Position numbers and translations under genes: made by a program. Positions 48,127-60,129 of a stretch of DNA of 64,000 nt are shown here, piece by piece. Origin of the DNA: Cinnamomum chago (Eukaryota; Streptophyta; Magnoliopsida; Laurales; Lauraceae). The notes below the pieces were generated by a model that did not search any database, had not been told where the DNA came from, and saw nothing but the letters and a program-made list of their open reading frames with translations. Numbering within the stretch: the stretch's first letter is position 1; every line of letters starts with the position of its first letter. The stretch spans positions 66,717,501 through 66,781,500 of the forward strand of contig CP142452.1 in assembly GCA_038049695.1 (NCBI GenBank). Direction: 5' to 3'.

Positions 48127-48180
48127 GGGAGAGGTCCGGCCTACGTGGAGGAGCTGTACAGGCGCGCCTTCAGCAAGCTA
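48127..48180 (+). pseudogene. Unidentified GC-rich captured fragment
   Basis: After a CACAG acceptor, a GC-rich stretch clearly unlike its AT-rich surroundings encodes GPAYVEELYRRAFSKLD in one frame, then runs into T-rich sequence. The base composition and splice-like edge suggest a piece of a host exon. I do not recognise the family, and the frame choice is uncertain. Confidence 0.35.
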
Positions 48181-48292
48181 GACTTTTTATTTTGTTTTTT
48201 TTTTTTTTTCGCAAATGGGTTTGCTTTTCTGGAACTTTGGTGGGGTTAAGTTACATGACCATGACCCATTGCTTTGGTTTTGTATAATGCAG

Positions 48293-48472
48293 GTGGAATT
48301 TGGGAAGGAGGAAGACAGCTACTGCAAGCGCAAATGCAGGAGTTGGGGAATTCAGAGGGTGGAAGAGGAGATTGGATTGTGTGGTGGATTCAGACTCATG
48401 GGAGGTGAAGAAGAAGAGGAGGAGGAAAATAAGACTTTGGAGTTGTTCCCTTTACACCCAGAAGGGAGGTGA
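48293..48472 (+). pseudogene. WOX4-like: Captured C-terminal end of a WOX4-like homeobox gene
   Basis: After a TGCAG acceptor, 59 codons end in a stop. The peptide contains YCKRKCRSWG, the counterpart of the YKRTCRSWGF block unique to WOX4, then an acidic run of seven Glu, then the WUS-box TLELFPLH followed by PEGR and the stop, as WOX4 proteins end. WOX4 is a nuclear transcription factor that maintains cambium. The homeodomain exons are not present anywhere in the CACTA element, so this fragment cannot bind DNA. Its preserved stop and frame suggest recent capture or weak constraint. The 3' sequence up to about 48700 may be the captured 3' untranslated region. Confidence 0.85.
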
Positions 48473-49869
48473 AAAGGGGTTGGGGGTTTGTTTTCTTTCT
48501 TTGTTTCTTTTGTGGAGTGGAGGAAGGAAGGAAGAAAGAAAGTGGGATGTTGTTATTTTCTGTGTATCTAAATGTTCTCCTCTTGGTCTTACTGGAAGGA
48601 TGCAATGCGCCATTGTCTCACTTTATTCCTTCTCGTGGATCCTTTATTGACTAGTTAGACAGAGAGCATGGTACGGTGGCTCTCTTTTCCCATGCCAGTG
48701 CCCATTCCTTTCTCCATTTACTTTCTTTTTAGTCCCCACCAACACTCCATCCTTGGGATTCTTCATACATCCATATGTTTATTCAGTTTAGAAATCTTAT
48801 AAAAACTTCTGCTGCTACCATACAACACTCACAAGTACAACAAACGGCAGTTTAAAGTTGAACTGAACGCAGGTACTCAGTAATAGCACATATCTTATCT
48901 TCTCTCCAGTTTCATTTGTTTATTAAAGTGAGGAAGTTGATGAAACCTTGGTTTATGATGGCAAATTTCTCAGAACGGCCAACCCTTTTAATCTTACAAT
49001 GATATACTCTACATAATCTACACAGGTACCTCTCTCTACATAAATAGTCTAACCAAGTAGAGAGAGAGAAAAAAAAAGGGTTGGATCTGCTTTTAAGTGT
49101 CTGATCTAAAGCCATGAAATGTTCAATAACCAAAGTTTTTATTCTGAAAGTTCATTTCTTAAAAAAGAGTAAAAATCTCATTTTATTATGTAAATGGCTA
49201 GATCGCAGAGCCATTTGCTTTCCAGTAGGCAAATGAAGCCACAAACTATGTTGAGTCTTCCACTCTATGACATATTTGTGCAGCTGCTGCCCCCAACAAC
49301 TTGGAGCCACCAAATGCCAATGGGACACCAACCCAGCAAGAAGCAGCAGCTTGACTGTGACTGTTGACTGGATAGTATAAGATGCATTTGTTGTGCTGGG
49401 GTTTAAGATGCATATGGGCTTCTTCTTCTTCTGGTTTTCAATGGGATTACCATTTCGGGTTTTGTTTGATTGAGATCAGAAGATAGTCTTTTCTTCTAGC
49501 AATATGCTGGAAATAATAATACCTATGCTTGCTAATAGATAGAAAGTTTGGCATTCTAAATTTAGTTATTGATATTGCAAAATGAATTTAAATTGTTGCC
49601 TTCATGGCGCTTGTTTATATGCATATGTGACACACAGTACCTGCACCTGCAATGGTCCATTCATATCCACAGAACATAATAGTAGTGGACTTTTTCAGTT
49701 GGCCAATGACTAATATGTTGTAATAGCATTCTCAAGACATGAAATTCTCATTTTATGGTTTTTTTTTTGGATTTTTATATATTTTAAAAAGTCTCAAGAA
49801 GAGTACCAATACATGAAAGGCGTCCATGGTGGATGTGGCTAATATTTGTAGCAAAAAAAATATATATAT

Positions 49870-50178
49870 ATACTGCTTTTACCGGCGGCCGCCTGACCGC
49901 CGGTAAAAGTAGTATTTTTTTATCCAACCTTCAACTTTTACCGGCGGCTAGGCATCAGATTTTTACTTTTACCGGCGGCCACCTGACCGCCGCTAAAAGT
50001 TTTACCGGCGGTCGGTGGCCGCCGGTAAAAGTAAAATTTAGCGGACCGTAACGCCGTTAAGACTTGTACCCACTCTACCTATACCCTCGCTAAGCGACGG
50101 CCACTGTGGTCGCCGCTAAATCTTTTACCGGCGGCCAATATGACTTTTACCGGCGGCCACTGGCCCCCGCTATAAGCA
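49870..50178. repeat. CACTA subterminal repeat array
   Basis: About ten copies of TTTTACCGGCGG or its complement, partly arranged as inverted pairs such as ACCGGCGGCC with CCGCCGGTAAAAGT. Such arrays bind the accessory transposase (TNPA-like) in En/Spm elements. The left end has only two partial copies (44548-44590), an asymmetric layout. Confidence 0.85.
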
Positions 50179-50196
50179 GTTTTTCTTGTAGTGGTT

Positions 50197-51201
50197 CCCA
50201 TTATGTCACCTACCGCGTGCTCATGTGGGAACAATCAAATAATTAAGATCACATCGGACTCCAAATTTTTTACCATGGTATGGTTATATGAGTGGCATAC
50301 TATTGAATTTGTCATTAGGCAGAAAGATGAAAGTTTTATATTTAATTCAAATGATTACTTTACCTTAATTTATTGATCAATCTAAACAATGTATGTTGCT
50401 CTAGAAAAATATGTAATATGAATGGCTTAAATCAAATAACATTTATCCTCATGTGGGGTTACCAAAAGGCAACTATATAAAATTACAGGATATTTCCCGT
50501 ATAGTGATTCTTAGACTTGACATTTGCCGGCAAACTGTCGAAGCTTAAGTATTTTTCACATAATTGTTCGTGCGATATCCCTAAGGTTATGCGATATTGC
50601 ACACATCGCATCGTGCGATATTCTATAGCAGTATGATATGACATGTATATCTCTGTGCAATACCCTAGGGCTGTGGGAAATTGCACTATTTTTGTACAAC
50701 ACGTCGGTGAAAAATATATAAACTTCACCTGTTCCAAGCAAATGTTAGATCCCTAAAATTACTCAAGGTAGGTACCATCATCATTGGGTCACTGCCCTAA
50801 TATGTAATGGATCGTCTCATGAGTGAAAGATGGCAAAGAGTGAAAAACAAAACAAAGGTATTGGCACAAGTGAAGCATATATGGGTTTCCTGGAAGGAGG
50901 CAAAAAAAAAAAAACAAGGCGGCAACAACACGGGTTCATGAATGGTTGAGTGAGGGTCATGTGGAAGCTCGGTGACAGTTGAATGCTGAAGGACGGGATT
51001 TTTGGGTCCCGTCCTTTGTGTAGGTTATTGTGTTACGTATGCCAACCACATGAAATCTGCGGGTTGAGACCTAATTGGTTCACAGCTATAAGGTGATAAT
51101 ATATACACCTTCAAACCAACCAGCCCACACTAAAATGACACCTGCTAAACACAATTGATGTGTTGCTTGGAAAAGAAAAGGTGGAGAAAACTCATCAATT
51201 C
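50197..51201. other. No gene recognised
   Basis: Short open frames only. A stretch at about 50570-50700 is rich in GCGATAT/ATCGCA-type motifs, but I cannot assign it to a feature. Confidence 0.4.
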
Positions 51202-51216
51202 AAATCACACTATTGT

Positions 51217-51401
51217 AAACTCCAAAGGGCACTTCAGTTGACATAGAACTACGGTTTGCACCCGAAGGTTGTAGGTTTGAAACTGTCATACCACACTCGG
51301 GCTACATGGAGTTTATCCGGCTTCCCTCTGAGTCCGGAGGGATTAGTTCAGTCCAAAGAGTTGGAAACCTTCCGATAGCAAAATAAAAATAAAATAAAAT
51401 A
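51217..51401 (+). mobile_element. tRNA-derived SINE, full length (about 185 bp)
   Basis: Flanked by a 15-bp duplication AAATCACACTATTGT (51202-51216 and 51402-51416). The 5' part has a box B-like GGTTTGAAACTG at 51274-51285, with an A-box-like TTGACATAGAAC upstream. The 3' end has GTTGGAAACCTTCCGATAGC followed by an (AAAAT)n tail. The 3' end is shared with the truncated copy at 44458. Confidence 0.85.
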
Positions 51402-52026
51402 AAATCACACTATTGTGAATATAATTTTCTACACTGAGGGTATGCTTGTATGTTACAGTTTATGTAAAAATTTATGTCGAAGGGAATCCATTTTCTGCAA
51501 AAGTTCTTTTTAGCTACCTGTAAAAGATACTTCTATCATGAAAACATAAACACTATGGAAAGTATCAACACATATTAATCAGGGAAAACCATCCTTCCTG
51601 CAAACCCATTTTTCAATTTTTGCAGAAAATACAACACTCATTCACTAGCTAATTTTGCAGAAAATCATACTTCTCCACAGACTAAACGTTTATGACTCTG
51701 AAGGGTATCAAAAAAACTTTCGAAATCTAGGGCAGCTCCATGTTCCCTCCCCTACTTAGCCACCCTCCTCCTCCTCTGATTTTCCCCCTCTTAGTCGCCC
51801 AGCATCCTCGACCCATATCCCCAGCTCCCCAGCTCTCTCCTCGCAGCTGATTCCCTCTCCGGGGCAAACCGCTACCCTCTCCCTCCCTCTTTCGCCTCTA
51901 CCAGAGCAAAACCTACAGGGGATTGGAACCTCTCTGGCCAATGCTGATTCAGTTCCTTCATCCAACTTAGCTGCTTCTATTGCTCCTCCACCATCCTCTT
52001 CAACCTAGGATATCAACCAATTGGAA

Positions 52027-53598
52027 ATGCTTCACCACCACCTATCTGGCATCATCCTCTCTGTTAAAGGTAAGACCCCAGGTGAGAAACCCCCTTTTCC
52101 CCTTAAACCTCCAGACCCTGCTCCTCCTCACTTCTGTCTCCCCTCAGACCTCATGTCGCACCTCTTCCACCCTCAGGTCCCTTCTCCCGCTCCTTCCTGT
52201 CAGCTTCCTCCCCCTCCCAACCATAAACTCTGGCTATCCCTTTTCCCTGACTCAGCCCCTTTATCTCCTTCGGATTACCCTCCTTCCTCCCTAATCGATG
52301 GTCAACTTACTATGAAGATACCATCCTCCTTGATTGAACCCAGTAAATCCTCTTTTTCCAACACAGCTATAGGAAAATTTTTTGGGAAAAGACCTACAGT
52401 TGAATGGCTAATTGCCCAAGTTAATTCCAAATGGAACCTCTCCAAGCCATGCCTTATTTCTCTCACGGACAAAGGCTCCTTTTTGTTCAGATTTGCTACT
52501 AAGGAAGACAAGGATACTGCCATTTCTAAAGGTCCACCCCTCCTGCTAAATAGGAAATTTCACATCATTCCTTGGTCGCCTGGCCAAGACCTCTCTACCT
52601 GGCCCTCCCTTCACCCTGTCTAGATTCGCATACATGGCATCCCTTACCATTGCTGGAGTTCCAACATTCTCTTTTCTTTAGCCAGCTCCATTGGTTCCCC
52701 ACTCAAACTGGATGACATAACAGCTTCCCAAAAACTTCTCACATTTGTTAGGATTCTTGTGAGGCTCGACCTGACTGGTCCTAAGCCCTCAGAGATTAAA
52801 GTTGAGCTAGAAGGTGATTCGGAAATCACTCTCTCTATCACCTATGAAAACCTCCCCTGCTCTAAATGCTTCTCCCTAGGTCACTCAGTGAACCTCTGTA
52901 ATTCTGGTCCTAAACATTCCTTCACCAAACCTCCCAACTCGCTGCTAGGTACAGGCATATTAGGTAAACCCCCCATCAGTCAAACTGTCTCAGTTTCCTC
53001 TACTGAATCAGACCCTGATCCAACTCTGGACTCTATTGCCCCTCCTTTGGCATCCCCTGCTAACTCGCTCCGGAAATTCCCTCCCTCCTCAGCCAAACCT
53101 CTCTCTCCAGTCCTATCTTTCCAACAGAATTCTGCTCCTCCAGGCTTTACCATTCCCCACTCCACAGACCCACCTAACCCCACCTCCACTCCTGCTCTCA
53201 ACCCCTGCTCTAATCCTGTCCCCCACTCCTGTCTTGATAACCCCCCCCCCCCCCCCCCCCCCCCAAGACTTTGATGACCCCCCCTAGACTTTGATATTCT
53301 GGAAAAATTTCCAGAACAAATACTTGATACCTCCAATTCCTTCTCCATCCTGGAAAGCTGTCCCCTTATAGATTCTTCCACCTTCCCCCTCCTTAATTCT
53401 AGGAACTCAGTTACAGTAAATGAAACTGCTCAGATCCCTGATATCTCCCATAATGCTGGCATCTCCTTAGTAGTGGACCTCACTCCCTACTCTAAGAAAA
53501 AGAAATCAAAAATAAAAAAGAAAACAGCCAGCTCCATTTCTAGGCCTACAACTAGGAGCTCAAATGGTCCCTCTTCCCTCCTTACTAGTTCCAAATGA
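52027..53598 (+). pseudogene. LINE ORF1 (DUF4283-like, CCHC zinc knuckle)
   Basis: In one frame the product has a proline-rich N-terminus and then a DUF4283-like RNA-binding region (RPTVEWLIAQVNSKWN to FHIIPWSPGQD). A TAG stop at 52621-52623 sits where the family has Trp (PVWIRIHGIP). The frame then resumes through IRIHGIPYHCW and ends in a zinc knuckle CSKCFSLGHSVNLC. After another proline-rich stretch, a poly(C) run of about 24 bases (near 53240-53263) disturbs the frame, followed by stops at 53272-53277. The same frame resumes with LDFDILEKFPEQ and ends in a basic KKKKSKIKKK block, a possible nuclear signal. The true start may lie further upstream. Confidence 0.85.
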
Positions 53599-56500
53599 TC
53601 CAAGTCCTCTACTGGAATTGTGGGGTATCTCTAATTCCCCAACCATTAGATCCCTTTCCCACTTGGCTTCTTCCAATTCCCCAGATATCATTTTCATAGC
53701 TGAACCTATGACTGCCTCCCCTCCCCCCTCCCTCCTCTCCTCAATGGGCTATGATGGCTTCCTCTCAAATAATCCCTCCTCTCTAGCCTCTATATGGTTT
53801 TTTTTTAAATCTCATTCTAACCTTGGCATTACCCTTATTGACTTCTCCTCCCAATTTCTGACCATCTCCTTTATCAATCCCTCTTCTGCCTCCAATTGTC
53901 TTCTTACGGGAATCTATGCCTCTACTAATTATCTCCAGAGAAGAGATCTCTGGAGTTACCTCTCTTCTCAGTCCAGCACCAATTGCCCCTGGTGTGTGTT
54001 AGGTGATTTCAACTCCATCACTTCTGCCTCTGAGAAATATAGTCTTAAGCCTTCTCGCCTCAACCTTAATTTCCAGCAGCTGCTTATTTCCACAGGTTTG
54101 CAGGACATGGGATTCTCTGGAAATAAATTCACCTGGTCCAACAATCGCCAGGGGACTAGCTATGTTGCAGCTAGGTTGGATAGAGCTCTATGCAATTATT
54201 CCTGGATCTCCAGTTCTTCTGATCCTCTGCTCACCCACCTTCCCAAATTCTCCTCGGATCACTGTCCCTTGCTTCTCACCCACAGCAGGCGACCTCAAGC
54301 TACTATGGCTCCTTTCAAATTTGATGCTATGTGGATCCATCACCCTGATTTCCTTCATCTTGTTGCTGACTCCTGGAACAAAGTCTCTACATGAAACTAC
54401 CAGCAGGAGCTGGCTTCCAACCTGAAAAACATGAAGCAGATCCTCAAAGGTTGGAATAAGAATGTCTTTGGCGACATCAGGCTCAGGATTGCAGAGGCAG
54501 AAAAGTCTGTTCTAGAGACTCAAGCTCTCCTTGATGCTGGTCCTACTCCTTCTCTCCACTAATCTCTTGCTGAAGCAAAGGCTTCTCTTCACAATTGTCT
54601 CCATCTCCAAGAAATTCACTGGCGCCAGAAATCTAGAATTAGATGGCTGAAGGAGGGAGACAGGAATACTGCGTTCTTTCATGCTTCTGCAAAATCCAGA
54701 GGAGCAGTGAATCGTATAGATAAAATCCAATCAGCTGGCTCTTGGGTGGATGACCAGTCAGTTATTAAGTCTATGGCTGTGGACCACTTCTCCTCTATTG
54801 CCAACTCAGCCCACTCTGCTCCCTCTGATTATCTGTTTGGGTTAGGCAGCAATAAAGTCTCTCTAGAAATGAATGCCAATCTCTCCAGAACTCCTGATGC
54901 TGAAGAAATCAGAAATGCGGTCTTTGCTCTAAAAAAAGATAGTTCTCTTGGGCCGGATGGTTTCTCTGGACTTTTCTTCACTGCTACATGGCACATAATT
55001 GGCCCCTCTGTGGTTAATGCAACTCAGCAGTTTTTCAACTCATGCAAGTTATACAGAGCGTCCAACACCTATTTCCTTACTCTGATCCCCAAATGTAATT
55101 CCCCTACCTCCTTTGCTGACTATAGGCCTATCAGCCTCCTTAACTTTTCATACAAAATCATAGCAAAAATTTTGGCTTCTAGACTTTCTCATATCATCAC
55201 CCACCTGGTGTCTCCTAACCAGGCAGCCTTTGTTCAGGGTAGATCTATCCATCAACACATTGCCTTAGCCCATGAGCTGTTTCAAAAGCTTCATTCCAAG
55301 CTTAGAGGTGGCACCATATGTTTGCAACTGGATATCTCCAAAGCTTTTGACAAGCTTAGCTGGCCTTTCCTTTTCAAATCCCTTCACTTCTTTAGTTTCT
55401 CTTCCAAGTGGATTAACCTTATTCGGGAATGTGTTTGCACTGCCAAAGGTTCAGTCTTCATTAACAGATCTCCCTGTGGTTTTTTCAGCTCCTCCTGTGG
55501 ATTAAGGCAAGGGGACCCTCTATCCCCTTACTTATTCATCCTTGCTGAAGAAATCTTAAGCCTCAACATTCAAAGCCTTGTTTCTAACAGTACCATCTCT
55601 CCCCTCTCCTCTGTTCCTCACACCCCTTGCCATCTTTTGTATGCTGATGATATTCTTCTGTTCCTCCAAGCCCATAAAAGGAGCCTCTTAGATTTGAAGG
55701 AGGTAATCTCAAATTACCAAGTCAGTGCTTGCCAATCCATTAACTTGGACAAGAGCAAACTTTTCATTGGCAAATGCAACCACAGAAAGAGAAGACAAAT
55801 TCTGGACATCACCAACATTCAAGATAGACCTCTCCACTCTTCCTACCTTGGAGCTCCTCTCACTATTGGTATCCCCAGAAGACGGCACTTCACCCCCCTG
55901 CTTGAAAGATTTCTTCGAAAGCTCTCAGGCTGGAAATCTCAGCTTCTCTCCCTCGCTGGCCGAAGGATTCTGGTGAGGCACGTTCTCAGTAGTCTACCTA
56001 TCCACATTGCCATGATTCTCCCTATCCCTAAGTCGATCTCCACTAACTTGGAGACCATCATGAGGAACTTTCTCTGGTCTGGGGGAGCTCTCAGGCAGAA
56101 AAGAAGTCAGATCAATTGGGCTACAGTCACTCTCCCAACTACAGAAGGAGGTCAGGGCATCAGGCGCATCCATGAGCAAAATGCTGCCTCTTTCATCAAA
56201 CTGGGCTGGACTGCCACCACTTCAAACTCTCTCTGGGCCAACTGGATGGTTGGCAGATATTTTCCAAGATCTTCTCTCTAGCACTCTTCCTCTTCCAAAG
56301 TAGGCTCTTGCATTTGGCGAAAAATTAGGTCTTCAGCTCACCACATTCAAACTGGTAGTTCTTGGAAAGTTGGGGATGGCAAGCTGGTCGACCTCTGGTA
56401 TGATAATTGGATGCAAGCTGGCAGCTTGGCTTCTCAGTTTCCCTCCTTCCACTTTCCCCCTAATCAGAAGCTCCATTCTCTCTGGGATGGTACCCACTGG

Positions 56501-57190
56501 TTGACTCCTCCTGACATCCCAAGTGCAGTGGCTGCCTCTCTGCAGGATGGTGTCCAGTTCCTTTCCTTGGATCCTCTCTCTAAAGACTCTCTGCTTTGGA
56601 GCTCCCACGAGGACCAAGACCTCTCTATCCAGAAAGCTTGGCAAATCGTCAGATCTAGAAATCCCTCAGCCTACTGGTCGAATTGGGCTCCGCTGGTTTG
56701 GAACTCCATTCAGCAGCCGAGGGTCTCCTTCTTTGCTTGGAGGCTCTTGCATGGTAAAACTCCTACTCAACTCTGGGTCCAACATTTGGGAATCAGTCTG
56801 GCCTCTAGGTGTAGTCTGTGCTTCCAAGAGCAGGAGTCTACTCTCCATCTTTTTTTCCTCTGTTCCTTCTCCTTTGATATCTGGAAGTGGATCCTTTCCT
56901 CGGCGGGAACTGTTGTTGCTGGTCCTCTTCTCCCCTCCAAGATCTAGCAGGCTCTCTCCCATTGCAGTGATAGATTGGCTTGTAAAGGTGTGGCTGCCAT
57001 CTTCTTCTCCACAGTTTTTGCATTATGGAATTGTAGGAATGAAGCCATTTTTAACAACCACAGTGCTTCCCAGACGAAGGTCATCCTCTTCCTGACTGAG
57101 CTTCTCTCTGTCTCTCTCAAGCGTATTTCTAAGCCTTTCTCTGGTAGACCTCTAAAGTTTATTTGTAATTTTTTGTTCTCCAATTCTTAA
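53595..57190 (+). pseudogene. LINE ORF2 (endonuclease, reverse transcriptase, zf-RVT)
   Basis: The start ATG at 53595 overlaps the ORF1 stop as ATGA and gives MIQVLYWNCG, the typical opening of plant L1 ORF2. One base is missing in the G-run near 53623, after which the frame continues GISNSPTIRSLSHLASSN. The APE-type endonuclease shows IIFIAEP, LGDFNSI and SDHCPLLL. The reverse transcriptase shows KAFDKLSW, GLRQGDPLSPYLF and YADD. The zf-RVT region near 56780-56880 has HGKTPTQLW and CSLCFQEQESTLHLFFLCSF. In-frame stops lie at 54392, 54560, 56279 and 56945. Non-functional as it stands. Confidence 0.92.
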
Positions 57191-57348
57191 GCCAGTTTTG
57201 TGCTTTTGGATTGCTGTTTTTCTTTTCCTGGCTGTTGCTCCTTGAGCTTTCTTTGTAGGCTCTTAGCCTCTGTTTCTCTTCCCTCCTTCTCTTAATTCAA
57301 ATTACCTTTTAGCAAAAAAAAAAAAAAAAAAGTCTCTGAAGGGTATCA

Positions 57349-59455
57349 CTCTAACCAGCACAAGGCAGGTAAAAAAGATCGACCTAAAAAGAATAAGCAC
57401 TCATGCTGATCGTCCTGAAAGGAGACAACCACGAAAAAGCTTTGGATACTTGCTGCTGGACTCGTGATTAGTCTCTTGTGAAATTGGAGAGTCAAAAAGG
57501 TCGCCTTCTTTTTAATGATGTGCGTCATGTGGAAGAATTATGTTGAGTCTTTTCAATTATTAGTAGTGGAGCCGTCCACGGAATACAGTTTTAGTTAGAA
57601 AATCTTTAAAAATTAAATTTTTTTAAAAATTCTGTAAAAACTTCAATACATTTAAAAATAAAATTTCAACAGAAAATAACTGATTGTAAATTGCAAAGCT
57701 CGTGTAATGTCCAAATATAACTGATACTATTTTTTTTCTATAAATTTGAAAATAATAAAATAATGATATAGTGAAAAAAATGAAATCTCAAAAGACAATC
57801 GATATGGAATTTATATAACTTTTTGAGGATATAAATTACATATTTCTAAATATTTTATCATGAATGTGTATAAAGAAATTTCAATTTACTTTATTTAACC
57901 TGTCAGGTCGACTTTTTGATTTTCTGGCAGACTTGACCTACTAAAGTTGGAGTCCAGTTGATAGTATAGTCAAATTGATAACCTACAGTTTTATAAAAAA
58001 TAAAAATAAAAACTAAGAACCAGATGAGCTTATTGTTCTAACCAATTACCATGAGCATTATATGTTCACTACAAAATCAGATTCTATTAAGGAAAAAAAA
58101 TTAATTATATCTTACCTAAGGACATCAGAATAAGAAAATTGAGATGGTGGTTTTAACCTTAACTTAGAAAGAAGAATAACATCTCACACCAACTGTCAAG
58201 AATAATGAAGTAATTTGGTTTGTCCTCAAACGACAGGGATCAACAATGATAGAACTATGATATGAACTTTGACGGGAAAGATTTGTAGAGCACATGTTGA
58301 TCAATATTAGTATTTAACATGTGCTTTGTTTTATTTTATAAGGCGAACCACTATCAGGTAAAAAGAGGCAATACCTCTCCAAGAGTCAGCATCTTCTTTT
58401 GCTTGATACAGAGTGCTAAATTTTATTCCCAGTAAGAAAATGATAATGCATAGTAATCATAGAAGTTCAATTAAATGGAAGCTCACAAATAGAGATATCC
58501 ATAGGGAAAAAATACCAAAAAACAAAAAAAAAATACAAATACAAATATACCAAAAGAATTGGACCTTCCTCTTAAGAAATACATAAGAATGTAACCCAGG
58601 TATTCTAGATCAACTCTTCTGCTATGTTCTGTATAGAGGATGAGAGTACTAATCAAAGTAAGAAAAATTCGAAAGGAACAAAGACAAACTGAATTTGTTG
58701 CAACTCAGAATCAAATACTTATTTTAGTTGTTTACACTTAAAACGACCACTTCATTCATTGACTCTGAAGTTAGTAGTGACGCTAGCATAACAAGCAGTT
58801 TCTATGAGATTCCCATTAAGGAAAGGCATGACGGTCATTGAAATATATAAAAAGAAGAAGAATAACAAGAAGAAGAAGAAGAAGAAGCTTGCAATGATGA
58901 AGAAATAAATGTGTTAGAAAATGATCAAAGTTTTTCAATTTAAGCCTCATGAGTAAGAGCAATAACAAATAAATATATTCGTGCCATTGAAATGCCCTTT
59001 TATAATAAAAAAAATTCACAAAAGTTGTATATTAAGAAACTAAAAATTATACTAAACAACAATAATTTTACGATAGAAATCTATAAGACCTACCACAAAA
59101 TTGCATTTATGGAATTATCTTTAGGAATCACTCATATCAGAAGAGAACCAATATTTGGTAGTAGTTATCACATTATCCAACTGGTGATTACTCTTCCAAC
59201 AGGAGTATAAATCAAGATCAATACAACTATTATGTCAGATTGAAAACTCAATTATTTTAAATAAATAAAATACAAATACATGAAGGAAAAGGGAAAATAA
59301 TATTTAAAATTTTTTAATGGTAACTTTCATTAAAAGAAAGAAAAAAACAGGGCGGACATAAAATGAGTTTAAGTTTGTACATTTCACTTTCTTATTGATG
59401 ATATTTTGTTAGTTGTTACTTTATTCTAGAAAAGAAAAATAAAAAACTAAACATA
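57349..59455. other. No gene recognised; AT-rich intergenic DNA
   Basis: Only short open frames. A (GAA)n-type microsatellite lies at about 58852-58889. Nothing else could be supported. Confidence 0.45.
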
Positions 59456-59459
59456 CACT

Positions 59460-60125
59460 ACAACAAGTTGCACCTTTAGGGACGTTTTTACAAAAACATA
59501 GGTAAAAGTCACTTTTTACAGACGTTTTACTATAAAACGTCGACAAGTTCACCAAATAAGGGATTACCGACGAATAATAAAATGTCGGTAAAATCGCATT
59601 TTAGCGACGTTTTATTTGTTTTACCGACAGAATAAAACGTCGGCAAAAGTATTTTATGAATGTATTTATTTTTCTACTTGATTTTTACAGACGAAAAAAC
59701 AAACGTCGGTAAAGTCTTTTTTATTTTTTATTTTTTTTTCTTTTTTCATATGCCGACGAAAATAAAACGTCGGTAAAGTATTTTATGTTTTTTTTTTTTT
59801 TTACTTTTGCCGACGAAAAATAAGCGTCGGGAAAGTTCAATTTTCTTATGAAGCGAAAAATAAATATTAAAATGAACGTTTATAGATGTTTTGTATAAAA
59901 CGTCGGTAAATATTAATTTTATATTTAGAAAATTTAAAATCGTTGACATTTACCGACGAATTATATTTTTTACCGACGATAATTAGCTTCGGAGAAGTGA
60001 TTACCGACGTTTTTAATAAAACGTCGGTAAAAGTTGATTAACTTTTCATTTGTTTTAATTAAAGAATATAATAATTTTTACTGACGAAAATTGGTTTTGG
60101 GCGACGAAATTTAAACGTCGGTAAA
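59460..60125. repeat. CACTA subterminal repeats (ACCGACG / CGTCGG)
   Basis: More than fifteen copies of a unit around TTTACCGACG or its complement, many forming back-to-back pairs such as ACCGACG...AAAACGTCGGTAAA. The core differs from the ACCGGCGG core of the 44.5-kb CACTA element, so this is a separate family. Confidence 0.9.
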
Positions 60126-60129
60126 TCTT

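Larger units (their letters stand above)
44527..50193 (+). mobile_element. Complete non-autonomous CACTA (En/Spm) element with captured gene sequence (5,667 bp)
   Basis: The left terminus CACTACAAGAAAA and the right terminus TTTTTCTTGTAGTG are inverted, and GTT flanks both ends (44524-44526 and 50194-50196), the 3-bp duplication expected for CACTA. The last 320 bases hold a dense subterminal array of TTTTACCGGCGG and its complement. No TNPD-type transposase is present. The interior begins with CT-rich, leader-like sequence (44640-44850), has an imperfect tandem duplication (about 45196-45530), and carries the C-terminal end of a WOX4-like gene at 48293-48472. Confidence 0.93.
51711..57333 (+). 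mobile_element. Near full-length L1-type LINE, decayed (about 5.6 kb)
   Basis: A 15-bp duplication CTCTGAAGGGTATCA lies at 51696-51710 and 57334-57348, and the insert ends in 18 A. It carries ORF1 (nucleic-acid binding, zinc knuckle) and ORF2 (endonuclease, reverse transcriptase, zf-RVT), which overlap by ATGA. ORF1 has one clear nonsense codon and a disturbed poly(C) stretch. ORF2 has one frameshift and four nonsense codons. The duplication is still perfect, so the insertion is not very old. Orientation is opposite to the terpene synthase. Confidence 0.95.

Noticed and set aside
52980-53381. Gly-rich minus-strand frame across the poly(C) tract
   Set aside because: Shadow of LINE ORF1 and its proline codons.
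59460-60125. Regularly spaced palindromic repeats as a CRISPR-like array
   Set aside because: Spacing is irregular, the repeats occur in both orientations, and they sit behind a CACTA terminus in plant DNA. They are transposase-binding subterminal repeats.
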